Positions 50,045-59,060 of a stretch of 64,000 bases of DNA are shown piece after piece. The notes beneath the pieces were generated by a model. It did not search any database, was not told where the DNA came from, and saw only the letters and a program-made list of their open reading frames with translations. How positions within the stretch are numbered: the stretch's first letter is position 1; every line of letters begins with the position of its first letter. The stretch comes from Microbulbifer taiwanensis (GTDB lineage: Bacteria; Pseudomonadota; Gammaproteobacteria; Pseudomonadales; Cellvibrionaceae): the NCBI RefSeq assembly GCF_014904815.1, contig NZ_JACZFR010000006.1:186001-250000 (forward strand), in the 5' to 3' direction. The position numbers and the translations under genes are program-made.

Positions 50045-51567
50045 TGGTCGATCCCCGATTTCAGCCGGCTCTCAGCGGCGATCAGGAAGACGCCGGAGGT
50101 GACGATGCGCTCCCCTTCGCTGAGGCCGCTGCGGATTGCGATATGGTCTCCGTCGCTATAGCCGGTGCGCACCTGTCGGGGTTTCAGGCGGCCCCCGCCC
50201 AGGTCGACGAAGACGATGCGCTTTTCCCCGGAAATCAGCACCGCGTCTTGGGGGACCAGCAGCAGCTCGCCCAGTTCGGAGCGCAATGTGACATCGGCAA
50301 AGGCGCCGGGCTGCAGCGCGCCGTCGCTGTTGGGCAGCGTCAGGCGTACCCGCGCGCTGCGGTTGGCGCCCTGTAGAAAGGGATCTACCTGCATCACTTC
50401 GGCGGCCAGCGCCTCGCCGTGGCGGTTTGGCAGTGTGATCTGCGCAGTCATGCCTGGACGGACCAGCGGCAGATCCTGTTCGTAGGCAAAGGCCTCTACC
50501 CACACCCGGGAGAGATCTACCAGTCGCAACAGCCGTTGACCGCTCCGGTAGGCGGAGCCGGCGACGATACTCTTGTCGATGATGGTGCCGCTCACCGGTG
50601 CGAAGATCGGCACATAGTCCTGCACTTTATTCTGTTCGGCGAGCCAGGCGATCTGTCGCTCGGTCAGGCCCCAGAGTTTCATCCGCCTGCGTGCGGATTG
50701 TTCCAGGGTGCCGCCGCGCTGCCGCGCGCGCAGGAATTCCTCCTGCAGCGACAGCAGTTCCGGACTGTAGACGGTGAAAAGGATATCGCCGCGCTGCACC
50801 CGTTTGCCGGCGAAGTCTGCGTCCAGTTCGCCAATCCAGCCGTCGAAGCGCAGGCTGACATCCTTGATACGCCGCTCGTCGAAGGCAACTTTGCCCTGCA
50901 GTCGCAGGGATAGCGTGAATGGCCTGCGCTCGACAGCGGCGGTTTTGACCCCGATGGCCTGGCGCCTGCCTTCGTTCACGACGATGGTGCCGCTGTACAG
51001 CTCCTCGCGACTGACCGGCTCCAGGTCCATGCCGCAGATGGGGCAGCTGCCCGGCGCGGCGGATTTGATCGAGGGGTGCATGGAGCAGGTGTAATAAGCA
51101 TTGTCGGATTTTGCGGGCGCGGATGTCAGGCGCAGGCCGGCGCGGCTGGTGGTCATATCAAAGACCAGATCCACGTGTCTGTCGTCTCCGGTTGCCACAT
51201 CCACGGCCAGCGGCCAGGCGCCCTCCATCGAGAGTTCCAGCTCGCCCTCGTAGACGCCACGGGAGGTCTGGCGTATTTCCGCAGGGGCGCGCATCGCCGG
51301 CATGGCACCCATGGCCGGCATCTCGGCGACGGCGCGCACCTGGGCGCCGGCGACCGGTCTGTTGTCCTCATCGCGGACTTCAATGCGGATCCTGTTCGCG
51401 CCCGTCCGGGGTTGCTCTGGCATGGTACTTACGGCGATGCGGAATGGGCCCGCATCAATAAATTCTGCCGCGGATTCACCCCGCGGTATCTCTCTCTGAA
51501 TTACCCAGTAGGCGGCGAGCAGTGCGGCCGCCAGAACCAGCACCGCCGCAAATTTTTTAGTAAGCAA
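50038..51567 (-). CDS. cusB: RND efflux membrane-fusion protein, CusB type, with heavy-metal-binding domain
   Basis: 509 residues from a TTG at 51567 with GAGGAG upstream. One N-terminal membrane anchor, an FixH-like region (about 45-130), then YTCSMHP...CPICGMDLEPV, a heavy-metal-binding domain found in CusB relatives. Barrel-sandwich, alpha-hairpin and beta-barrel domains follow (VKTAAVERRPFTLSLRLQG, GERIVTSGVFLI). It bridges CusA and the outer-membrane channel. No CusC gene is adjacent; the TolC-like lipoprotein at 37826-39337 may serve. Confidence 0.92.
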   Translation of the reverse strand: MLTKKFAAVLVLAAALLAAYWVIQREIPRGESAAEFIDAGPFRIAVSTMPEQPRTGANRIRIEVRDEDNRPVAGAQVRAVAEMPAMGAMPAMRAPAEIRQTSRGVYEGELELSMEGAWPLAVDVATGDDRHVDLVFDMTTSRAGLRLTSAPAKSDNAYYTCSMHPSIKSAAPGSCPICGMDLEPVSREELYSGTIVVNEGRRQAIGVKTAAVERRPFTLSLRLQGKVAFDERRIKDVSLRFDGWIGELDADFAGKRVQRGDILFTVYSPELLSLQEEFLRARQRGGTLEQSARRRMKLWGLTERQIAWLAEQNKVQDYVPIFAPVSGTIIDKSIVAGSAYRSGQRLLRLVDLSRVWVEAFAYEQDLPLVRPGMTAQITLPNRHGEALAAEVMQVDPFLQGANRSARVRLTLPNSDGALQPGAFADVTLRSELGELLLVPQDAVLISGEKRIVFVDLGGGRLKPRQVRTGYSDGDHIAIRSGLSEGERIVTSGVFLIAAESRLKSGIDQW

Positions 51568-51647
51568 GGGTTCACTCCTCGAACATGCTGGCGCGCGGGT
51601 GCGCGCCCTGATTCACAAAAAGTCAGGGATCAGATTCAGGGAGTGGA

Positions 51648-52040
51648 TCAGAGGCGCAGGCGCAGGGTGGCGAGCCAGGTGCGGTTGCCGGGATGAGGGG
51701 GGTCCTTGAATGCGGGGATGGACACTGGCGCGGAAGGTGGGGCCAGTATCGGCGGCCACTGGGCCCGCGGCGGCGCGGCCAGCTGCGGCAGTTCCAGCGC
51801 CAACTGGGCCGCGGGCAGTGCGGCCTGCTGGTCCTGCGCCTCCGCTTTGAGCGATACCCGGGTGTCGAGGGTACAGCAACCGCAGTCTGCCTCCTGCCCC
51901 GGGGCCATTTCTCCACAACAGCACTCGGATACAGGCCCGCTGTGCTCCATCATCTCGCAGGCGAACACCGTCTGTACCTGCAGCAACAGGGCCAGCAGGG
52001 CGGCGAGGGCGATCAGTGTGGAGCGGATGTTTTTTTGCAT
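51648..52040 (-). CDS. Small exported Cys-rich protein before cusB
   Basis: 130 residues from the ATG at 52040. Signal peptide to QTVFAC. Eight or more cysteines cluster in CEMMEH, ECCCGEM and DCGCCTLD within 40 residues. The C-terminal half is Pro/Ala-rich, low complexity, ending TLRLRL. It is 80 bases upstream of cusB on the same strand. A metal-binding role is likely. It is not clearly homologous to the two other Cys-rich peptides. Confidence 0.72.
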   Translation of the reverse strand: MQKNIRSTLIALAALLALLLQVQTVFACEMMEHSGPVSECCCGEMAPGQEADCGCCTLDTRVSLKAEAQDQQAALPAAQLALELPQLAAPPRAQWPPILAPPSAPVSIPAFKDPPHPGNRTWLATLRLRL

Positions 52041-52172
52041 GGCTGCGGCAATATAGCAGAGAGGTCCGCGCGGGAGAAAGCCGCGCCCGCTTCCGGTACA
52101 CTCCCTGCGACCGCGGAGCCCGAGCCGCCGCGGACCCCACATCTGATAAAGACTGAGACCGCGGAGCGAGAT

Positions 52173-53567
52173 TTGGCCAAAAAGCAGAAAACCGCCTACG
52201 TGTGCAACGACTGCGGCGCCGACTACACCAAGTGGGCCGGCCAGTGCAGTGCCTGCGGCAGCTGGAACAGCCTCAGCGAGGTGCGCCTGGGCCCGGAACA
52301 CAGGGACAGCCGTGCGGCCAACTTTACCGATGCCCAGGCCGGTTACGCCGGTGCCGCCGGCGCCGGCAAAGTGCAGAAACTCTCCGAAATCGATCTCTCC
52401 GAACTGCCGCGTATCCCGACCAATGCCGGCGAACTGGACCGGGTGCTGGGTGGCGGCCTGGTGCCGGGGTCGGTGGTGCTGATCGGCGGCCACCCGGGCG
52501 CCGGCAAGTCGACGATACTGCTGCAGACCCTCTGCCACCTGTCCGCGGCCATGCCCGCCCTCTATATCACCGGCGAGGAATCCCTGCAGCAGGTTGCCAT
52601 GCGCGCCAGGCGCCTGGGCCTGCCGGCGGATCACCTGCAGATGCTCAGCGAGACCGATGTGGAGCGCATCTGCCTGGCGGCCAAGGAGGTGCAGCCGAAG
52701 GTGATGGTGGTGGATTCCATCCAGGTGATGCATATGAGCGAGGTGCAGTCGGCGCCGGGCTCGGTCGCCCAGGTGCGTGAGAGCGCCGCTTACCTGACCC
52801 GCTATGCCAAGCAGACGGGCACTGCCCTGATTCTGGTCGGCCATGTGACCAAAGACGGCAGCCTCGCCGGCCCCAAGGTGCTGGAGCACATCATCGACTG
52901 CTCGATTCTGCTCGAGGGCACCCACGACTCCCGCTTCCGCACATTGCGCGCGCACAAGAACCGCTTCGGCGCGGTGAACGAGCTGGGGGTGTTCGCGATG
53001 ACCGAACAGGGGTTGAAGGAAGTTTCGAACCCGTCGGCGATCTTCCTGCAGCGCGCCGAGGAGGTGGCCGCCGGCTCGGTGGTGACTTCCGTGTGGGAGG
53101 GCACCCGCCCGCTGCTGGTGGAGCTGCAGGCGCTGGTGGACGACAGTAGCCTCGGCAACCCGCGCCGGGTCGCGGTGGGCCTGGACCAGAACCGCCTGAA
53201 TATGCTGCTGGCGGTGCTGCATCGCCACGGCGGTGTACTCGTCGGCGACCAGGATGTGTTTATCAACGTGGTCGGCGGGGTCAAGGTGATGGAGACCAGC
53301 GCCGACCTGACATTGCTGCTGGCGGTGGTCTCCAGTTTCCGCAACCGCCCGCTGCCGCGCGACCTGATGGTATTCGGTGAGGTGGGTCTGGCCGGCGAGA
53401 TACGCCCGGTGCCGTCGGGTCAGGAACGCCTGCGCGAGGCCGCCAAGCATGGTTTCCGCAAGGCCATAGTACCGGCCGCCAACCGCCTCAAAAACGATAT
53501 CGACGGTATGGAAATGATCCCGGTCAAAACCCTGGCGGAGGCGCTGAGCGCGATTGATATGAACTGA
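52173..53567 (+). CDS. radA: DNA repair protein RadA
   Basis: 464 residues from a TTG at 52173 with GGAGCGA upstream; the first residues AKKQKTAYVCNDCGADY match RadA/Sms, so longer in-frame starts are wrong. A zinc finger (CNDCG...CSACG), the Walker A GGHPGAGKST, the RadA-specific KNRFG motif (HKNRFGAVNELG) and a C-terminal LonP-like domain (VGLAGEIRPV) are all present. Branch migration of recombination intermediates. Unlinked to its neighbours. Confidence 0.96.
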   Translation: MAKKQKTAYVCNDCGADYTKWAGQCSACGSWNSLSEVRLGPEHRDSRAANFTDAQAGYAGAAGAGKVQKLSEIDLSELPRIPTNAGELDRVLGGGLVPGSVVLIGGHPGAGKSTILLQTLCHLSAAMPALYITGEESLQQVAMRARRLGLPADHLQMLSETDVERICLAAKEVQPKVMVVDSIQVMHMSEVQSAPGSVAQVRESAAYLTRYAKQTGTALILVGHVTKDGSLAGPKVLEHIIDCSILLEGTHDSRFRTLRAHKNRFGAVNELGVFAMTEQGLKEVSNPSAIFLQRAEEVAAGSVVTSVWEGTRPLLVELQALVDDSSLGNPRRVAVGLDQNRLNMLLAVLHRHGGVLVGDQDVFINVVGGVKVMETSADLTLLLAVVSSFRNRPLPRDLMVFGEVGLAGEIRPVPSGQERLREAAKHGFRKAIVPAANRLKNDIDGMEMIPVKTLAEALSAIDMN

Positions 53568-53602
53568 GTGCTTCTGGCCGGGCGCTTTACCCGCCGGTGG
53601 GG

Positions 53603-53986
53603 TTAAGCCGGCCGCTGCCGGCCCAACAGGTGCATGGCCAGGTAGCCGAGCCCGATTGCAAACGGCAGCATGGCAATCGCCAGCAAGGCCAGGAAGGCGT
53701 GGTTGCTCGGGTCCGGAACGAAAAAGCCGAACAGCGCTATCCCGGCGGCGGTGGCTATCCATACGATACCGCGCCGTACATCTTTCAGTGGGTGTGACCC
53801 GTTGCTGGCCCCCAGTTGCTCGATCAGTTCCGGCGTCAGCTGCGCGCCCTTATCCAGGGCTTCCCGCAGGGTTTGCTGGATCTCCAGGTCTTTCTTGGCG
53901 CGAAAGTGCAAAACCAGCCAGATCGAGACCCCGACCAGCAGGAAGAATCCGAAGGGGACCAGTAGTGCAAGAGTGCCTTCGTTCAT
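53603..53986 (-). CDS. DUF6249-like small membrane protein
   Basis: 127 residues with three transmembrane segments (ALLVPFGFFLLVGVSIWLVL; GIVWIATAAGIALFGFF; AFLALLAIAMLPFAIGLGYL) and a charged loop RAKKDLEIQQTLREALDKGAQLTPELIEQL. This topology and the LTPELIEQL motif are typical of DUF6249-type proteins, which often accompany an ECF sigma factor; none lies here. It converges with radA and is divergent from the btuF-like gene. Confidence 0.75.
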   Translation of the reverse strand: MNEGTLALLVPFGFFLLVGVSIWLVLHFRAKKDLEIQQTLREALDKGAQLTPELIEQLGASNGSHPLKDVRRGIVWIATAAGIALFGFFVPDPSNHAFLALLAIAMLPFAIGLGYLAMHLLGRQRPA

Positions 53987-54148
53987 GTTGTTCTCCGGTT
54001 GTTGTCTTTATTTTTTTGTTTGTGCTGCCGGTATGATGCGTTCGCGAGGCGATTTGGATTCACCCGGAGTTGGCGGGACCGATGGAATGCCGTGCTCCCA
54101 CTGCGAAACGGGTCCCGGGAAGAGACAGGATAGTAGGCCGAGGTAGAA

Positions 54149-54967
54149 ATGCATTTTGCGTCGCGTATATTACTGCTGGTATTGCTGGCACTTCCCCCTG
54201 TCACTCTGGCTCAGGAGAGGATCGCCTCCCTCAACCTGTGCCTGGACCAGGTGCTTCTCAATTGGGTGGCGCCGGAAAAAATTGCTTCCGTCACCTGGCT
54301 CTCCGCCAACGAACACTACCGCTCGGCGCCGCTGCCGGAAGATATCCACTTGAATCGCGGTCGCGCAGAGGAACTGCTGCGCCTGGAGCCGGATCTAATT
54401 CTCGTCGGCCAGTTCGGCGCCCAGCGCGCGGCGCGGCGGCTGCGCGATCTCGGCCTCAATGTAGTGTCGATCCCCGATGCCTACAGCCTGGAGCAGCTGC
54501 TCGAGCAACTGGGCGCAATGGAAGACGCACTGGGCCAGTTGCAACCGCTGCAGCAACAGAAGCGACGGCTGGAAAAAAGGCTCGCCCTGCCGGTGCCGCA
54601 GGAAAAAGCCTCTGCGCTTATACTCTCCGCCAACAACATTACCTACGGCAGTGGTCTATTGGAACACCAGCTGTTGGAACACGCGGGCTTTGCCAATCTC
54701 GCCGCAGAGCGGGGCGTTCAGCAGTTGGGGCGGGTGAGTCTGGAAGAAGTGATAGCACTGCAACCGGATCTGCTGGTTTTTTACGGCGGTGAAAAGGATT
54801 TCGCCATAGCGCACCTGGCCGCGCGCCACCCGGTGCTGAAAAACTATATCGACAGCGGCCGCACCTATACGCTGCCGGCGGAACTGGGTTTCTGCCCCGC
54901 GCTGGTGGTAGCGGATGTATTGCAGCAACTGACGGACAAGAGAAAAACGATTGTTAACGCAGAATAA
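54149..54967 (+). CDS. btuF: Cobalamin ABC transporter substrate-binding protein, BtuF-like
   Basis: 272 residues from the ATG at 54149 (GAGGTAG upstream). Signal peptide ends near VTLAQE. The fold is the helical-backbone metal/vitamin receptor type: RIASLNLCLDQVLLNWV, LEPDLILVGQFG, and LQPDLLVFYGG. It precedes btuC and btuD in one operon, with the B12 riboswitch and btuB just beyond, so cobalamin is the natural ligand. Heme or siderophore receptors have the same fold, so assignment relies on context. Confidence 0.85.
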   Translation: MHFASRILLLVLLALPPVTLAQERIASLNLCLDQVLLNWVAPEKIASVTWLSANEHYRSAPLPEDIHLNRGRAEELLRLEPDLILVGQFGAQRAARRLRDLGLNVVSIPDAYSLEQLLEQLGAMEDALGQLQPLQQQKRRLEKRLALPVPQEKASALILSANNITYGSGLLEHQLLEHAGFANLAAERGVQQLGRVSLEEVIALQPDLLVFYGGEKDFAIAHLAARHPVLKNYIDSGRTYTLPAELGFCPALVVADVLQQLTDKRKTIVNAE

Positions 54968-55970
54968 ATCAGCCTTAGTCCTATTTGCGCTGGCCCTGCC
55001 ACTGGCGCTGATCGCCGCCCTGGCCAGCGGTCCCGTGTCCATCGACCTGGGCGCGGCGCTCGGCGATGGCTGGCGCAGTGAGAATAGCGATGCGGTAATC
55101 CTGTGGCAGCTGCGCCTGCCGCGGGCGCTACTGGCGATACTGGTGGGCGCGGCGCTGGGTATGGGCGGTGCGGCCATGCAGGGTATGTTGCGCAATCCGC
55201 TGGCGGAGCCGGCGCTGCTGGGCGTTTCCAGCGGCGCGGCGCTGGCCGCAATCCTGATGCTCTACTATGGTTTTTCCCTGCCGGGCTTTTGGGGCCTCGC
55301 CTGGCAGTCCGGCTGGCTGTTGCCGGCGCTGGCCATTGTCGGCGCCTTCTGCGCGGTGGCCTGCGTCTGGCTGCTGGCCGGTCGCGGTGCCAGCGCCAGT
55401 CGGCTGGTGCTTGCCGGCGTGGCCATCAATGCATTTCTTTCCGCCCTGATGGCGCTGGCCCTGAACTATGCGCCGAGCATGTTCGCGATGCAGGAAATCG
55501 TCTTCTGGCTGCTGGGCTCGCTGGCCAATCGCGGCTGGGATCAGCTGCTGCTGGCGCTGCCGTTTGTATTGATCGGGGCTGTGCTGCTCTTCTGCGCGCG
55601 CAATTATCTGCGCGCTCTCTCCCTGGGTGAAGCCAGTGCGGCTTCCCTCGGCTTTCGCGGCCGCCGCTACCCGCTGCTGGTGCTGGCCGGCATTGCCAGC
55701 GCAGTGGGCGCGGCGGTGGCGGTGGCCGGTACCATTGGCTTTGTCGGTCTTGTAGTGCCGCACCTGGTGCGACCGCTGGTGCGACAGGATCCGGGCCTGC
55801 TGCTGTGGGCCAGTGCGCTGGCCGGTGCACTGTTGTTGTTGCTGGCGGACATAGTGGTGATCAACTTTGTCGGCGCGCAGGAACTCAGAATCGGGGCGGT
55901 GACTGCCTTTATCGGTGCGCCCTTCTTTTTCTGGCTGATCGTCAGTGCGCGCAGGGGACAGTTGCTGTGA
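54951..55970 (+). CDS. btuC: Cobalamin ABC transporter permease, BtuC-like
   Basis: 339 residues, about ten transmembrane helices, FecCD/BtuC family. Motifs: LWQLRLPRALLAILVGAALGMGGAAMQGMLRNPLAEP and GFVGLVVPHLVRPLV with the coupling region. The TTG start at 54951 overlaps btuF by 17 bases; an alternative downstream start is not obvious. Ends in the start of btuD (GTGA overlap). Confidence 0.9.
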   Translation: MLTQNKSALVLFALALPLALIAALASGPVSIDLGAALGDGWRSENSDAVILWQLRLPRALLAILVGAALGMGGAAMQGMLRNPLAEPALLGVSSGAALAAILMLYYGFSLPGFWGLAWQSGWLLPALAIVGAFCAVACVWLLAGRGASASRLVLAGVAINAFLSALMALALNYAPSMFAMQEIVFWLLGSLANRGWDQLLLALPFVLIGAVLLFCARNYLRALSLGEASAASLGFRGRRYPLLVLAGIASAVGAAVAVAGTIGFVGLVVPHLVRPLVRQDPGLLLWASALAGALLLLLADIVVINFVGAQELRIGAVTAFIGAPFFFWLIVSARRGQLL

Positions 55971-56740
55971 AGGAGAAAAAACACCTGGAGGCCTCCTGCC
56001 TGAAGCTCGGCCTCGAGCGCCACGGCCAGCCGGTGCTGAGCGAAATCAGCTGCACCTTCAAACCCTATGAACTGACCGCCGTGGTGGGTCCCAACGGCGC
56101 AGGCAAGAGCAGCCTGTTGCAGTGCTTGGCCGGCGCGCTGAAGCCGACCTCCGGGCGGATAGAGCTGGATGGCCAGGATGCGGAGCAAGTGCCAGCGGCG
56201 CGGCGTGCGCGTCTCAGTGCCTTCCTGCCGCAGGCGGAAGTGCCGGCCTGGAGCCTGAGTTCTGCGGATCTGGTGGCTCTGGGGCTGTTGCCCTGGGGGC
56301 GCCCGGCTGATCGGGAACAGCGGGTTTCCGCGGCATTGAACCTGGTGGACGCGCAGCAATTCGCCGATCGCCCGGTCACTCAGTTGTCCGGTGGCGAGCT
56401 GCGCCGGGTGCAGCTGGCGCGGCTGCTGGTTGGCGAGGCGCCGCTGCTGATCGCCGACGAACCGACGGCGGCGCTGGATATTCGCCACCAGCTGCAGCTG
56501 ATGCAGAATTTCCGCCGCCAGGCGGACGCGGGCAAGACGGTGGTACTGGCCCTGCACGACCTGTCGCTGGCGGCGCGCTTCTGCGATCGCGTCCTGCTGC
56601 TGCAGGGTGGGCAGCTGCGCGCCCAGGGTACCGCGGAAGATGTCTTTACGCCGGCGCTGATCGGCGACGTCTACGGGGTCAGCTGCGAATTCCGCTGGCG
56701 CGATGGAGTGGCGGATTTTGTGCCGCTGGATCTCCTGTAG
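55967..56740 (+). CDS. btuD: Cobalamin ABC transporter ATPase, BtuD-like
   Basis: 257 residues from a GTG at 55967 overlapping the btuC stop. Walker A GPNGAGKSS, signature LSGGELRRVQLARLL, Walker B LLIADEPTAALD and H-loop LALHDLSLAARF are all intact. Typical of FecE/BtuD family. Its stop TAG forms part of a GTAG palindromic repeat. Confidence 0.93.
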   Translation: MKEKKHLEASCLKLGLERHGQPVLSEISCTFKPYELTAVVGPNGAGKSSLLQCLAGALKPTSGRIELDGQDAEQVPAARRARLSAFLPQAEVPAWSLSSADLVALGLLPWGRPADREQRVSAALNLVDAQQFADRPVTQLSGGELRRVQLARLLVGEAPLLIADEPTAALDIRHQLQLMQNFRRQADAGKTVVLALHDLSLAARFCDRVLLLQGGQLRAQGTAEDVFTPALIGDVYGVSCEFRWRDGVADFVPLDLL

Positions 56741-56770
56741 AATGGGCGCGCTGCGCTTTGCCCATCCTAC
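56737..56770. repeat. GTAG hairpin overlapping the btuD stop
   Basis: The arms GTAGAATGGGC and GCCCATCCTAC are complementary at all but one position and enclose a 12-base loop. It begins within the btuD stop codon, as the repeat at 1734 does with ppk1. Possible transcription terminator or REP relative. Confidence 0.7.
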
Positions 56771-56800
56771 CCACTAACCCCCACCCACTAACCACTGATA

Positions 56801-56986
56801 TACTGCCGCCCGCCCTGGGTGCCCAGCAGTGATCCGTCACTTGGCTGGGGTAAACGGGAAGTCCGGTGATGTTTCTCTTGAAACTTTTTTCTTGAGCAAA
56901 GTCCGGCGCTGCCCCCGCAACGGTGATTCAGCAACCTTCTCCCTGAGAACGGCTGATAAGCCCGATACCGGCCCTCGGCAATAGTC
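56801..56986 (+). ncRNA. Cobalamin riboswitch upstream of btuB
   Basis: Family landmarks occur in order: GGGAAGTCCGGTG (56856), GTCCGGCGCTGCCCCCGCAA then CGGTG (56901-56925), and the B12-box-like AAGCCCGATACCGGCC (56958). TGCCG (about 56804) and CGGCA (about 56976) could close the outer stem. After it, GACCAGA/TCTGGTC with inner AAAGC/GCTTT (57002-57035) forms a hairpin enclosing GGAGG, a candidate expression platform. Binds adenosylcobalamin and turns down btuB. Confidence 0.92.
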
Positions 56987-57115
56987 CGGATTTACGTCTT
57001 GGACCAGAGGATAAAGCGGAGGGCTTTGTCTGGTCTGTGTGCCCCTCATTCGCAGCGCACCGATTGCACTCACCCTCCCTCAATCCGTAAACGTCTTCGA
57101 GATTGGGGAACCACC

Positions 57116-58972
57116 ATGAAAAAAACTCTTATCGCCGCGGCCATTGTCGCCGCCAGCCAGCCGCTGCTGTCTCTCGCCGAGGCTCCTTCAGCCGCGGAGC
57201 CTTCGGCGAAGCAGCTGGAGCAGGTAATCGTCACTGCCAGCCGTGTTGAAACTCCCAAAAGCCAGGTTGGGGTATCTGTATCGGTACTGACGGAAGCGGA
57301 TATTCAGCGTCTGGGCTACGCCAGCCTGCTGGATGTGATCCGCACACTGCCGGGTATTTCCGTCAGCAATAACGGTGGCACCGGCAAGGTCAGTTCCGTT
57401 TTTATTCGCGGCGAGAGCAATTTCCGCACCCTGGTGCTTTTGGACGGGGTCAATATTGCCGACCCGGCTGCGCCGCAGGTGGGCGCCCAGTTCCAGCATC
57501 TGCAAGCTGCGGACATCGAGCGCGTCGAGGTGCTGCGCGGTCCCCAGGGGATGATGTACGGTGCCGGTGCCGGTGGTGTGATCAATATCATCAGCAAGAA
57601 AGCCAGCGAACCACTGCGTGTGCAGCTTGGCGCGGAAACCGGTCGTTACGGCAGCCAGAGAGCCAGCGCCAACCTGGGCGGCAGCCGCGAAAACTGGCAG
57701 TACGACCTGAGCCTCTCGGAGTTCTCCACCGACGGTTTTAACAGTCGCGAGAGTGATCCCAGCGGCGAGGACGACGGCTATGACAACTTCTCCGGCAGTG
57801 CGCGCCTGGGCTACCAAGTCAGCGATCGTCTCGCTGTCGAGGGGCAGCTGCGCCGCACCGACGCCGAGTCGGAATTCGACAGCTGCTACGACGCGAGCTT
57901 TATGTCCACCGACGACTGCCTGGATGAGTTTGTGCAGACCAGTTACAGCCTGAGCGGTGATTATCGCGGGGAAAACGCCGCTCACAGGCTTTCCGTCGCC
58001 AGCCAGGACATTGAGCGCGACAGTCTCTCCCTGGGACAGAGCAGCTACGCTGTAGACGGCGCCATCGCCGAACTGAATTATGTCGGCAGCAGTAGCGTCG
58101 GCAGCGGCCAGCTGCTGTGGGGAGGCGAGTACGAACAGCAGGAATTCAGCAGTGCCTATAGCGAGCAGGACATCGACAGCCTGGGGGTCTTTGCGGAATG
58201 GCGCGGCGACTTTGCAGAAAAGGTGTTCTATACACTGGGCTATCGCCGCGACAGTCTGGAAACCGAGGACCACAATAGCTGGCGTGCCTCTGTGGCTTAT
58301 CCGGTATTGCTGGGCGACGAGCAACAGCTGAAATATCGCGCCAGCGTTGGTACCGGCTACCGTGCACCCAGCCCCTATGAGATCAGCCACAACCTGTCGC
58401 AGGATGTCGAGGCCGTAGGCCCGGAAACCAGCCGCGGCTACGAACTGGGCCTGGAATACCAGTTGGCGCAGTTGCTACAGTTTGAGTTGGTTTATTTCGA
58501 CCAGGAAATTACCGATGCCATCATCTACGACTATTCGCTGGGCTTCTTCGGTGCCTACGGCCAGGACGAAGGCGACAGCCAGTCCGAGGGCGTGGAATTG
58601 TCACTGGCCGGTGAACTGGGTGAGACCTTTGGCTGGTACCTCAACGGTACCTGGCTGGATGCCGTGGATGCTGCGGGCGAGCAGCGGCTACAGGTGCCGC
58701 AGCGGGTTTACAACCTGGGGCTCAGCTACAGCCTGCTCGGCGACCGACTGACGCTCAACGGCAACTGGCAGCAGGTGGAAGATCGCCTGGATGTGGGCGG
58801 TGAAGTGCTGGATGCTTACAGCAAGCTGGACCTGAATGCCGCCTACCGCCTGACGGAAAAAGTGCGCCTGACCCTGCGTGGTGAGAATGTACTCGACGAG
58901 GACTACCGCGAAGTGGCCGGCTATTACACCGCCGGCGCGGCTGTCTATGCGGGTGTGCAGCTGACCCTGTAA
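57116..58972 (+). CDS. btuB: Cobalamin TonB-dependent receptor BtuB
   Basis: 618 residues from the ATG at 57116 (GGGGAA upstream). Signal peptide ends near LSLAEA. TonB box region LEQVIVTASR, plug VSSVFIRGESNFRTLVLLDGV and VEVLRGPQGMMYGAGAGGVINIIS, barrel ending GVQLTL. Size fits BtuB (about 600). The immediately upstream cobalamin riboswitch is the strongest evidence of substrate. A strong terminator follows. Confidence 0.94.
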   Translation: MKKTLIAAAIVAASQPLLSLAEAPSAAEPSAKQLEQVIVTASRVETPKSQVGVSVSVLTEADIQRLGYASLLDVIRTLPGISVSNNGGTGKVSSVFIRGESNFRTLVLLDGVNIADPAAPQVGAQFQHLQAADIERVEVLRGPQGMMYGAGAGGVINIISKKASEPLRVQLGAETGRYGSQRASANLGGSRENWQYDLSLSEFSTDGFNSRESDPSGEDDGYDNFSGSARLGYQVSDRLAVEGQLRRTDAESEFDSCYDASFMSTDDCLDEFVQTSYSLSGDYRGENAAHRLSVASQDIERDSLSLGQSSYAVDGAIAELNYVGSSSVGSGQLLWGGEYEQQEFSSAYSEQDIDSLGVFAEWRGDFAEKVFYTLGYRRDSLETEDHNSWRASVAYPVLLGDEQQLKYRASVGTGYRAPSPYEISHNLSQDVEAVGPETSRGYELGLEYQLAQLLQFELVYFDQEITDAIIYDYSLGFFGAYGQDEGDSQSEGVELSLAGELGETFGWYLNGTWLDAVDAAGEQRLQVPQRVYNLGLSYSLLGDRLTLNGNWQQVEDRLDVGGEVLDAYSKLDLNAAYRLTEKVRLTLRGENVLDEDYREVAGYYTAGAAVYAGVQLTL

Positions 58973-58985
58973 TTCGCAGTCCCCC

Positions 58986-59038
58986 TGTAGGAGAGGCGGG
59001 CGGCCTTTTGCCCCGCCTCTCCTACAATGTGTTTTTTT
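58986..59038 (+). terminator. Strong GTAG-type terminator after btuB
   Basis: Arms TGTAGGAGAGGCGGG and CCCGCCTCTCCTACA are perfectly complementary, followed within six bases by a run of seven T. The arm begins GTAG like the REP family. Confidence 0.9.
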
Positions 59039-59060
59039 AAGTCAATTCAAAATCCTGCCC

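Noticed and set aside
46892-51567. CzcCBA zinc/cadmium/cobalt efflux
   Set aside because: CusA-like methionines and the absence of the usual CzcC point to Cu/Ag instead, though specificity is not proved.
51693-52172. N-terminal extension of radA
   Set aside because: The RadA N-terminus and ribosome-binding site support a start at 52173; the extension is antisense to a Cys-rich gene.
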